NCBI GenBank assembly: GCA_022616275.1
Contig: JAKEFB010000023.1
Span: forward strand, 1 to 51,431
Length of the DNA: 51,431 nucleotides
Source of the DNA: Chloroflexota bacterium
GTDB taxonomy: Bacteria; Chloroflexota; Anaerolineae; Promineifilales; Promineifilaceae
Reading direction: 5' to 3'
In this document: in pieces, positions 1 through 8,538 of the stretch
Layout of the letters: each line of letters opens with the position of its first letter
How positions within the stretch are numbered: position 1 is the first letter of the stretch
Translations under genes and position numbers: made by a program
Notes under the pieces: generated by a model
Seen by the model: the letters and a program-made list of their open reading frames with translations, nothing else
What the model was told of the DNA's origin: nothing
Databases searched by the model: none

Positions 1-1443
1 AAGGAAGGGGCCTATCACGAAGCGACCGGCTTTTTTAGCCAGGCGCTGGCCCTGGAACCCCGGTTGAGTGAGCGGCCGGACCACTTTCAAAAGGCCCAGT
101 GGACTTATCACCTGGCGGACGCCCTTTACAGCGCAGGGCAAATGGTTGAGTGCCAGGTGTATTTTGGCCAGGCGCTGGCTCTGTTAGAGATGCGACACCC
201 CACCACGAGACGGAGTTTGCTCTTGAAGGCTGGGAGCGAGATGGTCCGCCACTGGGGGTGGCATCGCCTGCTGCCCGGCCGAACGTTAGGTCGAGCGACC
301 GGCCAACAGGCAGCCAACTACCGGCTGGCAGCCCAAATTTATCAGAAGCTGGGCATCATCACTTATCTAAACAATGACTTTCTGAGGGGCTTATACCTAC
401 TATACCGGATTACCAACGTGGCCGAATGGGTCTGGCCGGAGGCCCAGGAGCAGCAGGGGCATGGCTATGCCATGATAGCGGTCGGTTTGGAAACGGCCGG
501 CGCTGATCGGCTCGCGGGCTGGTATCTCCGCCGGGCGGCTCAGATAGATGAACAACTTTATGATCCGAGCGCCAAAGCGCGTATCAAAGCTGCCCTGGGT
601 GTCTGGCATCTGGAACAGGGAGAATTTACGCCGGCCAGGGATATTCTAAAAGCGGCCTGTCACCTGGCGGAGCAGTCGGGGAATATCAATCTCTGGCTGG
701 AGATGGCCCATCTCTTTATTCCCATTCTCAATCTGCAAGGGGAGTTGGCAACGGCACAGACGCTGGCCGCTCAGGCCTGCCAGGTGACGGTGCGGCAGGA
801 TGATAAGTTTAACCAGGCCTGGCAGCTTAAGAACCAGGCAACCAGTCTCTTGCGCCAGGGAGAATGGGAGCAGGCGTGGTCGCTCAATGACCAGGCAGAC
901 CATCTTTTTCAGCAGAACGGCCAGCGGGTTGGCCATCTGGTGGCCCTGTCACTCAGATTGATGATCCAGCTTGAACAAGAGGAGATAACGGCGCAACAGA
1001 CGGCGGAAGAAGCCGCCGGGCTGCTTAAAGAAACGGGCTTTACCTCGTTTTTACTCTACGAGCCGTACCAGGCGCTGGCCGACTATTACCTGAGACGGTG
1101 GGAAAGGGAGCAAACGGCGGAAAACCGGCAGGCGGCCGGCCGCTTCTGTAGCCACTATCGTCGTTTTGCGGCCACCTCTCGGCCGGCCCGGGCGGCAGCC
1201 TGGCTGGCCCAGGGGCGGTATTACTGGCTGGAGGGGCAACAGCGAAAAGGGAGGCGATGGCTGGAGAAAGGAATCGCGGCAGCCGAGCAGATGGGGCTGC
1301 CTTTTGAAGTGGGGCTGGGCCACCTTTATCTGGGGCGGTTTCTAGGAACGGCCGATTCGGATGGTGCGGCCGGGCATTGGCAGGCGGCGCAGGCTGTCTT
1401 TGACAGGATTAGGGCGGTTAAGGCGGCGGAGAAGGTAGAATGA
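1..1443 (+). CDS. TPR-repeat signalling protein, C-terminal part (5' end outside window)
   Basis: The reading frame is open from base 1, and the residues before the first possible start codon (TTG at 64) already look like a TPR helix, so the gene begins upstream of the window. The visible ~480 residues are all-helical, rich in Ala, Leu and Trp, with repeated helix pairs typical of degenerate TPRs. The C-terminus (Trp-Leu-Ala-Gln-Gly-Arg-Tyr-Tyr..., then a helix with Gly-Leu-Pro-Phe-Glu) resembles the tail of large kinase-ATPase-TPR or cyclase-ATPase-TPR proteins common in Chloroflexota. That comparison is from memory of the family, and the catalytic part is not visible. The stop overlaps the next gene's start (ATGA at 1440-1443), so it is probably co-translated with the penicillin-binding protein. 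It could equally be a stand-alone TPR scaffold. Confidence 0.75.
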   Translation, partial: KEGAYHEATGFFSQALALEPRLSERPDHFQKAQWTYHLADALYSAGQMVECQVYFGQALALLEMRHPTTRRSLLLKAGSEMVRHWGWHRLLPGRTLGRATGQQAANYRLAAQIYQKLGIITYLNNDFLRGLYLLYRITNVAEWVWPEAQEQQGHGYAMIAVGLETAGADRLAGWYLRRAAQIDEQLYDPSAKARIKAALGVWHLEQGEFTPARDILKAACHLAEQSGNINLWLEMAHLFIPILNLQGELATAQTLAAQACQVTVRQDDKFNQAWQLKNQATSLLRQGEWEQAWSLNDQADHLFQQNGQRVGHLVALSLRLMIQLEQEEITAQQTAEEAAGLLKETGFTSFLLYEPYQALADYYLRRWEREQTAENRQAAGRFCSHYRRFAATSRPARAAAWLAQGRYYWLEGQQRKGRRWLEKGIAAAEQMGLPFEVGLGHLYLGRFLGTADSDGAAGHWQAAQAVFDRIRAVKAAEKVE

Positions 1444-3047
1444 ACCTGTCCAATCGCATCTGGCACATTGGCACTGTTTTGACCCTGTTGTTGCTGCTGC
1501 TGTCCTTGCGCCTGGTTTACTGGCAGTTGGTACGCGGCGACGAGTTGCAGCCGGTGGTCCTGAACCCGATTATCTCGGCCGGCCAGTCGGAAGAGCGGCT
1601 GATCAAGGAATTGAACGCCGAGACGTTGGCCGAGCTGGAGAACCTGCCCCAGCCGGTGGTCCAGCGGACCAGCCAGTTGCTGGCCGAGATCACCCGGGGC
1701 GTGATTTACGACCGTAACGGCCGGCCGCTGGCCTACGACGTGGAGGGGGCTGACGGCGCGCGCTTTCGCTTTTACACCGAGCCTTCCCTGGCCCCCGTCA
1801 TTGGTTACGTCACCGGGCTGCGCGTCGGCGTGGCCGGCGTGGAGGCCGCTTTTAACGAGGATTTGCTGGGGCTGGGCCGCCTGGACAACCAGTTACGCCA
1901 GATCACCCACCAGCCTATTGTCGGCAACGACGTCCACCTGACCATTGACAGCCGGGTCCAGCGGGCCGCAGCCGAGGCCCTGGGTGGCCGGCCGGGCGCT
2001 ATTGTCGTCATGGACGGCCAGAGCGGAGCCATCCTGGGCATGGTCAGCCAGCCCGGCTTTGACCCCAATCGCATTCTGGACCCGGAATACGTCGGGAGCA
2101 TACTAAACTGCCAGGCGGTGGAGTGCCAGGGGGCGCTCTTGAACCGGGCGACACAGGGTCTCTATACCCCCGGTTCGACCGGGAAGACGCTCACCCTCAT
2201 TACTGCCCTGGATAGCGGCCTGGTGACCCCGCAAACGGTCTTTGACTTCGGCCGGCAGCGCCAGGAAGGCGGCGAGCGCTTCTACGTTTACGAGGTGGAT
2301 GGGGCCGTGTTTCGCGACCCCAATCACCCCGAGTCGCGGCTGGACCTGGTCCGCTCTTACGCCGTCTCGGCCAACGCCGCCTTTGCCCGCATGGGCGACG
2401 AATTGCCGCCGGAGACGTTGATTGATTATGCCATGCGGCTGGGCTTTGGCCGGCAAGATGGCGCCCCGCCGATTGAAATCCCGGCCGCGCCGGCCCAACT
2501 GGCCAACGACCTGGACGAGTTGCGCAACAGCAACGTTCTCCAGGCCTCGACCGGCTTTGGCCAGGGGGAGCTGCTGGCTTCGCCCCTCAATATGGCCTTG
2601 CTGGTGACGGCCGTCATTAACCGGGGGTTCATCCCCGTTCCCCACCTGTTGCAGCAGGTTCAGGGGCCGGACGGTACGCTCTTCCAGGGAGAGCCGGCCG
2701 GGTATTGGATTGAGAACATCATGCGCCCGGAGACAGCCGAGATAGTATCCGGCATGATGATTACCGCGGTCCGTAGTGGCAGCGGTGTGCGCGCCGCCGT
2801 CCAGGGGTTGACCATTGGCGGCAAGACAGGCACGGCCGAGGTGGAAGGCCAGCCGCCCCACGCCTGGTTTATCGGTTTCGCCCACGACGGCACGCGGACC
2901 GTGGTCATTACCGTTATCGTCGAGCATGGCGGTGAAGGGGCCGACGTGGCCGCGCCGATTTTTGCCCAGGTCGCCGACGCCGCCATGCGCCATATGGGCG
3001 AGCCGGTGGAAGAAGTTGTCCCGCCACCGCAGGGCGTTACCCCTTAG
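1440..3047 (+). CDS. Class B penicillin-binding protein (peptidoglycan transpeptidase, PBP2/FtsI family)
   Basis: It cross-links peptidoglycan stem peptides on the outer face of the cytoplasmic membrane. One N-terminal membrane anchor spans about residues 9-30 (Leu-rich). The class B dimerisation-region signature RGVIYDRNGRPLA lies near residues 86-98. The transpeptidase domain has all three catalytic boxes: S246-T-G-K249 (acyl-enzyme serine), S310-A-N312 and K462-T-G464 in the usual order. At 535 residues it is slightly short for the family and has no PASTA domains. It overlaps the upstream TPR gene by 4 bases and is followed by two Ser/Thr kinase genes, an arrangement like the rodA-pbpA-pknA/pknB clusters of actinobacteria. 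This suggests a role in growth or division that is controlled by kinase signalling. Whether it belongs to the elongation or division class cannot be decided here. Confidence 0.93.
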   Translation: MNLSNRIWHIGTVLTLLLLLLSLRLVYWQLVRGDELQPVVLNPIISAGQSEERLIKELNAETLAELENLPQPVVQRTSQLLAEITRGVIYDRNGRPLAYDVEGADGARFRFYTEPSLAPVIGYVTGLRVGVAGVEAAFNEDLLGLGRLDNQLRQITHQPIVGNDVHLTIDSRVQRAAAEALGGRPGAIVVMDGQSGAILGMVSQPGFDPNRILDPEYVGSILNCQAVECQGALLNRATQGLYTPGSTGKTLTLITALDSGLVTPQTVFDFGRQRQEGGERFYVYEVDGAVFRDPNHPESRLDLVRSYAVSANAAFARMGDELPPETLIDYAMRLGFGRQDGAPPIEIPAAPAQLANDLDELRNSNVLQASTGFGQGELLASPLNMALLVTAVINRGFIPVPHLLQQVQGPDGTLFQGEPAGYWIENIMRPETAEIVSGMMITAVRSGSGVRAAVQGLTIGGKTGTAEVEGQPPHAWFIGFAHDGTRTVVITVIVEHGGEGADVAAPIFAQVADAAMRHMGEPVEEVVPPPQGVTP

Positions 3048-3063
3048 GTCTGGTGTTCATTTC

Positions 3064-3118
3064 GGGGGATTGGAGATTAGAGATTGGAGATTGATTAATC
3101 TCTAATCTCCAATCCCCC
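3064..3118. repeat. Perfect 22-bp inverted repeat built from heptamers (GGAGATT-type spacer element)
   Basis: The left arm (3064-3085) and right arm (3097-3118) are exact reverse complements with an 11-base loop. The element reads as successive 7-base units (GGGGATT, GGAGATT, AGAGATT, GGAGATT, GATTAAT, CTCTAAT, CTCCAAT), like the heptanucleotide tandem repeats of cyanobacterial and Chloroflexota spacers. There is no T-run after it, so a simple intrinsic terminator is less likely, although the RNA hairpin would be very stable. It lies just after the penicillin-binding protein stop codon. Confidence 0.8.
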
Positions 3119-3140
3119 CATAGGGGTATACCCCAGTGCA

Positions 3141-3170
3141 TTGAGCCGCATTGTCCTGTATTATTAGAAT
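3141..3170 (+). promoter_or_regulatory. Candidate sigma-70-like promoter for the kinase pair
   Basis: TTGAGC (3141-3146) and TAGAAT (3165-3170) are separated by 18 bases and sit about 115 bases before the first kinase start codon. The hexamers each differ from consensus at one or two positions. This would separate the kinases from the PBP transcript. It is a prediction from sequence only. Confidence 0.4.
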
Positions 3171-3286
3171 AGAGAGTCTCTCTAGCTTCGACCGCTCTCT
3201 GACTATGGTTGGTTTCCAGTAAGGGCTGGTTTCCAGCCCCGGCCACCCAGGGCGCGGTTAGGAGACCGGCCTGAGCTGTTGCTTAC

Positions 3287-4933
3287 ATGATGAATGATTT
3301 GCTGCTAGGGCAGCAGTTAGCCAATTTTCGGGTTGAGAAAGTTATCGGCCGGGGCGGTATGGCCCAGGTCTATTACGGTTGGGACGTGGTCCTGGAGCGG
3401 CCGGTGGCCATCAAGGTCATTGACGCTCGTTACCGGGCAGAGGAGAGCTACGCCGAACGGTTCCTGCGCGAGGCGCGGGCTCTGGCCAGGTGGCGGCACG
3501 AACATATCGTCCAGATTTATTACGCCGGCGAAGAAGACGGCCTCTTCTACCTGGTGATGGAGTACGTGGACGGCACCGATTTGAAAGCCGTCCTGAATGA
3601 GCATAAAGCGGCCGGTGAGTTGCTGCCCCAGGACGAGGTGATCCGCATCGGCCGGATCGTGGCCGGCGCCCTGGATTATGCCCACATCCAGGGCGTCATT
3701 CACCGGGATGTCAAACCAGGCAACGTCCTCATCGCTGGCGACGGCCGGGCCATGCTGACCGACTTTGGCCTGGCGCTGGACTTGCAGGAAGGCTCGTCGG
3801 GCGAGGCCTTTGGCAGCCCGCGCTACATTGCCCCGGAGCAGGCCCGCCGCTCGACCGCGGCCGTGCCCCAGTCTGACCTCTACTCCTTAGGCGTTATCCT
3901 CTACGAAATGCTGGCCGGCCAGACCCCGTTTGACGACCCCTCAGCCACCGCGCTGGCCATCCAGCACATGCTCCACCCCCCGCCGCCGCCCCGCGACTTT
4001 AACCCGGCCCTGAACCTGGAGACGGAAGCCGTCCTTCTCAAGGCGCTCAGCAAGCAGCCGGAAGAACGCTACCAGACCGGCCGGGCCTTAATGGATGCCC
4101 TGGTGGACTCTTTCACCGGCTCGCCGGCGGCGTTGGCGCCGCTGGTCCGGGTGGACGACGAACTTGACATTGACCTGGAGCCACCTACCCGGGTGGTTTC
4201 CTCGACGCCGGTGACAGACAAGGTGGCTGAATACCTGGCGGAATCTCCCCGCCCTCCCACCCCAGTCTGGCAGAGTAGGAGTCCGGCGGCGCCTTCTCAG
4301 GGGCGGCGGGCTATTCCGGCCGCGGCCGCGGCCGGGGGATTGCTGCTGCTTTGCCTGGTGGCCGTGGTCCTGGGCGTGGTGGCCTTCCGGGCGGTCCTGG
4401 CCGATTTCGCCGGTGTGGCGACGACGCCGGGGAGTGCGGCCGGCAGTGGCGCCGGCCAGGAGGCGGCCGGAACCACAAGCGCCCAACCGGCCACGGCCGC
4501 CAGCTCCGGTGGGCCGGCTCCTACGGTGACGTTGCCGGCCGGCAGTAGCCGGGCGTTAAACCTCTTTTACAACGAAGGCAGTTTTTATGTTTACAACCCG
4601 ACCGGCGAGGATATGGATATGCGGGCAGTTGCCTTTGAGGCCGTCAACGATAACGGCGAGCCGGCCGGCTTTGCTTATGACGGGCGGCGCTGGGCCGGGT
4701 TCTATCGCTGGCTGGAACCCGGCAAGTGCGACGCCCTGGAGGTGCTCAAACACGAGCGGCTGCGGCCCGAGCAATGCCGGGGCTTTAACGCCCTCATTAC
4801 CCCCGAACCCGGCGAGCCGAATATTTTCTGGATTGCCCGCGAAGGAGTGAGCCAGTTCCGGGTGCTGTGGCACGAGCAAGAGGTAGGTCGCTGTGAGATC
4901 GGCGCCGGCCAGTGCCAGGTGACTCTGCCGTGA
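3287..4933 (+). CDS. Membrane Ser/Thr protein kinase (PknB type) with 4-Cys extracellular domain
   Basis: Cytoplasmic Hanks-type kinase domain, about residues 13-275: glycine loop GRGGMAQVYYG, ATP-binding Lys43, catalytic HRDVKPGN with Asp141, Mg-binding DFG Asp159, and APE-like PEQA. A proline/serine-rich juxtamembrane region leads to a single membrane helix at about residues 345-372, then an Ala/Gly/Thr linker and an extracellular C-terminal domain of about 130 residues with four cysteines (LEPGKC..., EQC, GRC, GQC). PASTA repeats, usual for PknB, are absent, so the signal sensed is unknown. The last four bases overlap the start of a paralogous kinase. The penicillin-binding protein gene upstream suggests envelope-linked signalling. 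An ATG-ATG double start makes the exact first residue uncertain by one. Confidence 0.93.
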   Translation: MMNDLLLGQQLANFRVEKVIGRGGMAQVYYGWDVVLERPVAIKVIDARYRAEESYAERFLREARALARWRHEHIVQIYYAGEEDGLFYLVMEYVDGTDLKAVLNEHKAAGELLPQDEVIRIGRIVAGALDYAHIQGVIHRDVKPGNVLIAGDGRAMLTDFGLALDLQEGSSGEAFGSPRYIAPEQARRSTAAVPQSDLYSLGVILYEMLAGQTPFDDPSATALAIQHMLHPPPPPRDFNPALNLETEAVLLKALSKQPEERYQTGRALMDALVDSFTGSPAALAPLVRVDDELDIDLEPPTRVVSSTPVTDKVAEYLAESPRPPTPVWQSRSPAAPSQGRRAIPAAAAAGGLLLLCLVAVVLGVVAFRAVLADFAGVATTPGSAAGSGAGQEAAGTTSAQPATAASSGGPAPTVTLPAGSSRALNLFYNEGSFYVYNPTGEDMDMRAVAFEAVNDNGEPAGFAYDGRRWAGFYRWLEPGKCDALEVLKHERLRPEQCRGFNALITPEPGEPNIFWIAREGVSQFRVLWHEQEVGRCEIGAGQCQVTLP

Positions 4934-6549
4934 AGGACGATAGCCTGATCAGCCGCCAACTGGACGAATACCGCTTGCTGTCGCTCCTGGGCCACGGCGG
5001 GATGGCTCGCATTTACCTGGGCCTGGACACGGGCCTGCACCGCTACGTGGCCGTGAAGGTCATTGACCGGCCGTTTCGCTCCGACGAGGAATACCTGCGT
5101 CGCTTTGAGCGTGAGGCCCAGGCCCTGGCCCAGTTGAACCATCCCCATGTGGTCCGCCTGTACCGCTATGGGCAAATGGGCGACCTGCTGTATATGGCCA
5201 TGCAATACATCGAGGGCGCTAACCTGGGGGTAGTGTTAAGCTCCTACCGCCGCGATGGTGAGCTGATTCCCCCGGAAGACGCGGTTCGGATTGCCGGCGA
5301 ACTCTGCCTGGCCTTGGATTACATCCACGGGCAAGGGGTTATTCACCGGGACGTTAAGCCAACCAATATTTTGCTGGATAGCGCCGGCCGGGCCATTCTG
5401 ACCGATTTTGGCCTGGCCTTGCTGGAGGAAGGGAACACCCCAGGAGAGACCTTTGGCACGCCCCAGTACATTGCCCCGGAGCAGGCGGAATCCTCAACCC
5501 TCGTCGTGCCCCAGAGCGACCTGTACGCCGTCGGGGTGATCCTCTACGAAATGTTCACCGGCGAATTGCCCTTCCAGGCCGAAGACCCGCTGGAGCTGGC
5601 CCTGCAGCACATGCACGACCGGCCCCGGCCGCCTCGCGAGCTGCGGCCGGAGATTAGCCCGGCGCTGGAAGCGGTCATTTTGCAGGCCCTGGCCAAGCAA
5701 CCGGCCGGCCGCTACCCCACCGGCGCGGCGCTGGCCGAAGCGCTGGCCGAGGCCGTGCCCCAGGCCGCTCCGCCGCCGCAGCCGGCCCCGGCCGCCGTGC
5801 CGGTCACTATCCCGGAGCGCATCTCGGCCGAGATAACCCGGACAGCCCTGCCGCCGCCAACCAATCTCGACCTGCCGGCTGGCCCAGCGGCCCCGGTCCG
5901 AGTGGTGGGTGATGGCGAGGAAGCGCCTTCTACCGGGCCACTGCCGCCCCTGCCTGTAGCGGCGCCGGCCTCAACCCCTCCCTGGCTGGCCAGGCGTGAG
6001 GAACTCCGGCCGTACCTGACTATTGGCGGCTGCCTGGTCTTGGGGTTAATCCTGTCCTCGCTGCTGGTGGGCGCCTGGTGGCTGGCCGACCGGAACGACG
6101 ACGACGGGAAAACGGCCCTGTTGCCGGTGGTCACCGGCGGCACTGCGGTGACCGGCGATGCACTGACAACGTCCGCGCCGGCCGGCGGTGCGGCGCAGGT
6201 TGCGGAGCCAACGGCGGCCCAGATTTTTGTCAACGGCAACGACAGCCTGTTTCTGACCAATCAAGGGGCCGTGCCCCTGCCCCTGGCCGGGCTGCGCCTG
6301 GGCGATGGCGAGAGCGCCATTGACGGGGCCGAATGGGAGATGGAGACACTGGCCCCCGGGGCCTGCGTCACCGCCTGGAAGGACCGCGGCCGGCCGCGCG
6401 CTCCGGCGGTGAACTGCATCATGGTGGGCCAACAATTGAGCCGCGCCCCCCGCGACATCTTCTGGAACGCCCCCTTTAACGTCTACTACGACGACGCCCT
6501 GCTAGGGGCCTGTGGTCCTGGGGGTTGTGGGCTACCTGGGTGGGAGTGA
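4930..6549 (+). CDS. Second membrane Ser/Thr protein kinase, paralogue of the preceding one
   Basis: I chose the GTG at 4930, which overlaps the previous stop (GTGA), rather than the GTG at 4912. With this start the catalytic residues fall at Lys43, Asp141 (HRDVKPTN) and Asp159 (DFG), the same numbering as in the upstream paralogue. The kinase domain is followed by a Pro/Ala-rich linker, one membrane helix at about residues 362-386 and an extracellular domain with the same C...C...C...C spacing style (LAPGAC, AVNC, GAC, GGC) and a shared Ile-Phe-Trp motif. The pair arose by tandem duplication and may phosphorylate each other or act as a heterodimer (inference). The gene ends 8 bases before the convergent Crp-family gene. 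Confidence 0.93.
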   Translation: MKDDSLISRQLDEYRLLSLLGHGGMARIYLGLDTGLHRYVAVKVIDRPFRSDEEYLRRFEREAQALAQLNHPHVVRLYRYGQMGDLLYMAMQYIEGANLGVVLSSYRRDGELIPPEDAVRIAGELCLALDYIHGQGVIHRDVKPTNILLDSAGRAILTDFGLALLEEGNTPGETFGTPQYIAPEQAESSTLVVPQSDLYAVGVILYEMFTGELPFQAEDPLELALQHMHDRPRPPRELRPEISPALEAVILQALAKQPAGRYPTGAALAEALAEAVPQAAPPPQPAPAAVPVTIPERISAEITRTALPPPTNLDLPAGPAAPVRVVGDGEEAPSTGPLPPLPVAAPASTPPWLARREELRPYLTIGGCLVLGLILSSLLVGAWWLADRNDDDGKTALLPVVTGGTAVTGDALTTSAPAGGAAQVAEPTAAQIFVNGNDSLFLTNQGAVPLPLAGLRLGDGESAIDGAEWEMETLAPGACVTAWKDRGRPRAPAVNCIMVGQQLSRAPRDIFWNAPFNVYYDDALLGACGPGGCGLPGWE

Positions 6550-6557
6550 ACCTCAGG

Positions 6558-7253
6558 TCACGATTCCGCCAATTCCTCCAGCCGCTGGCGGTCCAGGAGG
6601 GTGATGTGCTTACGGCTGATGTCAACCAGGCCGGTGGCCTTAAAATCGTTTAACGTTTGGGTAATGGTCTCCCGGTAAGTGCCCAGCAGATCTCCCAGAT
6701 CCTGGTGAGTGTAGCCGTGGACCTCGCGGTCGCGGCCCTGCTCGTCGGCCAGGCGGAGGAGCAGGCTGGCCAGCCGGGCGGGGATGCTCTTGAAAGCAAT
6801 TTCCTCCAGATGGGCCTCCAGTTGGGTCAGGCGGCTGCCTAGCGCCTCGACAAAGCGAAAAGCCACCTGGGGCTTTTCGCGCATCAGTCGCTCCACGTCG
6901 GCCCGGCTCATGACACATAGCAAGCACTCGTCAACAGATTCGGCGAAGGTGTTGTGCATCCCCTGGCCGACCAGCGACATCTCACCAAACATGGCCCCAG
7001 GGCCAAGCGTGGCCACCACCAACTTCTTACCGCTGGGGGAAATCCGGTACAGTTGCACCCGTCCTTTTTTGAGTAAAAACAAGACTTCGCCGCTGTCTTC
7101 CGGCATGTAGAAGATTTTGCCTGGCCCGCAGGAGGCCATCGTAATCTGCCGGTCCATCTCCGCCAGCTCGCCTGGGCTCAGGTCCCGGAAGATATCAATT
7201 TTGGACAGGTAGCGTAGTTTACTTTCTTGCATTGGCGACCAACCAAATTCCAT
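6558..7253 (-). CDS. Crp/Fnr-family transcription regulator 1
   Basis: It has an N-terminal cyclic-nucleotide-binding-type beta roll (about residues 20-130, with [13 protein letters not shown]), a dimer helix and a C-terminal winged helix with recognition helix [14 protein letters not shown]. It is a close paralogue of the regulator at 12571-13263, and the recognition helix is identical. It lacks the FNR N-terminal cysteine cluster but has a CxxC (ECLLC) in the sensor domain, also present in the paralogue, so thiol or metal sensing is possible but unproven. I kept the start at 7253 because it gives the same N-terminal length as the paralogue; an internal ATG at 7232 is possible, and neither has a clear ribosome site. 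It lies 33 bases downstream of the Tat lipoprotein gene and is probably co-transcribed with it. Confidence 0.93.
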   Translation of the reverse strand: MEFGWSPMQESKLRYLSKIDIFRDLSPGELAEMDRQITMASCGPGKIFYMPEDSGEVLFLLKKGRVQLYRISPSGKKLVVATLGPGAMFGEMSLVGQGMHNTFAESVDECLLCVMSRADVERLMREKPQVAFRFVEALGSRLTQLEAHLEEIAFKSIPARLASLLLRLADEQGRDREVHGYTHQDLGDLLGTYRETITQTLNDFKATGLVDISRKHITLLDRQRLEELAES

Positions 7254-7286
7254 TTTACAACAGTTGGCGCCAATAGGCGTAATCTA

Positions 7287-8417
7287 TTAACCGGTGAACG
7301 TGTTCGGAGCCAGGATGGGGACCGGGCAATTGACGACGAAACCGGTGGGATGGCTATCCGGCGTGCCGTTGAACTGCTCGACCTCGCCAGCCTCCAGGGC
7401 TGCCCGCGCCTCGGCCGACGACCGCAGCAGGCGCGCCTGGCTTTCATTGACCCACTGCAAGGTAAAGTGGTCCCAGAAGGGGCTCCAGGCCGGCTGGCCG
7501 GCCTGGTTGTCGAAGATGGCCGGCTGAAAGCCCATCACCCCGCTGCCGGCAAGGCCGTTGGCAAAGACCCAGATTTCGTCCGTGCCGCCCAGTTCGACCA
7601 GTTGTTGGGTGGGCGAGGAGGCGGAAACGCTCATCATGGGGGCCATGGGCGCGGCCGAGGTATCGGTGACGATGTAGCGGCTGCCGGGGAAGCATTGGTG
7701 GAGCTTGAAGGTGACTTTCATCCCTTCTGTATCCACCGGCTCCAGCAGTTGGCCCGTGCCCAGGTAGGTCGTCTTATCCGTATCTACGGGCAATTCGCCG
7801 CCCGGCCACTTGACGACCGGGTAGTTGACGAAGATGGGCTGCTCTTCAATCGTCGCCTGCCCGTCGGCCGCGGCCTGTTCCACCGCTTCGGCCGAGTCTA
7901 GCTCCAGGGCGTTGTCGCTGACTGTCACCCGCTTGATTTGAAATAGGGGCGAGTAGTTTTCGTCGCCAGGGGCGGCGGCCACGACCGGCGGCCGCTCGCC
8001 GTCCAGCAGGTAAAGGGTGTTGGCCATCCCCCGGCCGGCAGCGACGTTGAGCAGCGGCACGTGGACCAGGCCGTTCTCCTGGGAAAAGGCGGCGTCGGAG
8101 CAATCGGTGCGGATGAAGTAGACGGAATCCCCGTTGTACCGTGCCTGGTGCAGCTTGAAAGTGACAAAGCCAAAGGCCCCTTCCCAGTCGCTACTGGTCA
8201 GGGCGTAGTCCAACACGTCGCCGACGAGCACCCGTTCTTCGGTTGTTTCACCTGAAGAAGGGATGGAGGTGGCGGTGGGGGGGATAGGTGTGGCGGTGGC
8301 TGGGGCGGGTGTTGGCGTGGCAGCAGCCCGGCCGCCACAGGCGGTGATAATCAGGGCGCCTCCGGCCAGGCCACCCAAACGCAAGAATTCACGACGGGTC
8401 ATAACTTGTTGGGACAT
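7287..8417 (-). CDS. Tat-exported lipoprotein of unknown function with an internal repeat
   Basis: I do not recognise the family. The start at 8417 is chosen because an AGGAG site lies upstream and the protein then begins with a twin-arginine signal (TRREFLRLGG) followed by a lipobox (Ile-Thr-Ala-Cys). The longer open frame upstream is Arg/Cys-rich noise. After the signal comes an Ala/Thr/Pro linker (ATPTPAPATATPIPPTATS), then about 310 residues in which the motif VTFKLHQ occurs twice (in about the first and third quarters of the mature part), suggesting two related beta domains. Tat export implies a cofactor-bound or prefolded protein at the outer face of the membrane. It is followed by a Crp-family regulator gene, which hints at a regulated periplasmic or surface redox role (inference only). 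Confidence 0.85.
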   Translation of the reverse strand: MSQQVMTRREFLRLGGLAGGALIITACGGRAAATPTPAPATATPIPPTATSIPSSGETTEERVLVGDVLDYALTSSDWEGAFGFVTFKLHQARYNGDSVYFIRTDCSDAAFSQENGLVHVPLLNVAAGRGMANTLYLLDGERPPVVAAAPGDENYSPLFQIKRVTVSDNALELDSAEAVEQAAADGQATIEEQPIFVNYPVVKWPGGELPVDTDKTTYLGTGQLLEPVDTEGMKVTFKLHQCFPGSRYIVTDTSAAPMAPMMSVSASSPTQQLVELGGTDEIWVFANGLAGSGVMGFQPAIFDNQAGQPAWSPFWDHFTLQWVNESQARLLRSSAEARAALEAGEVEQFNGTPDSHPTGFVVNCPVPILAPNTFTG

Positions 8418-8461
8418 TGAATTTTTTCTCCTCTTTTCAGTACAGATGGTGAAAAACAAGG

Positions 8462-8484
8462 GGCAAGGTCGCCTGGCCCTTGCC
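8462..8484 (-). terminator. Probable intrinsic terminator after the NmrA-like gene
   Basis: A GGCAAGG/CCTTGCC stem (8462-8468 with 8478-8484) with a 9-base loop. Read on the minus strand, the stem is followed by a T-rich run (CCTTGTTTTT). It lies between the NmrA-like gene and the Tat lipoprotein gene, so the two are probably separate transcripts. Confidence 0.6.
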
Positions 8485-8538
8485 AGCAACAGTAAACTAG
8501 CGGAGCACGGCCATGCCAGGCGTCGCCGCCAACAGTAT

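Noticed and set aside
2103-2993. 296-residue ORF on the minus strand inside the penicillin-binding protein gene
   Set aside because: It is antisense to an intact gene with all catalytic motifs and has shadow-type composition; high GC makes long antisense frames common.
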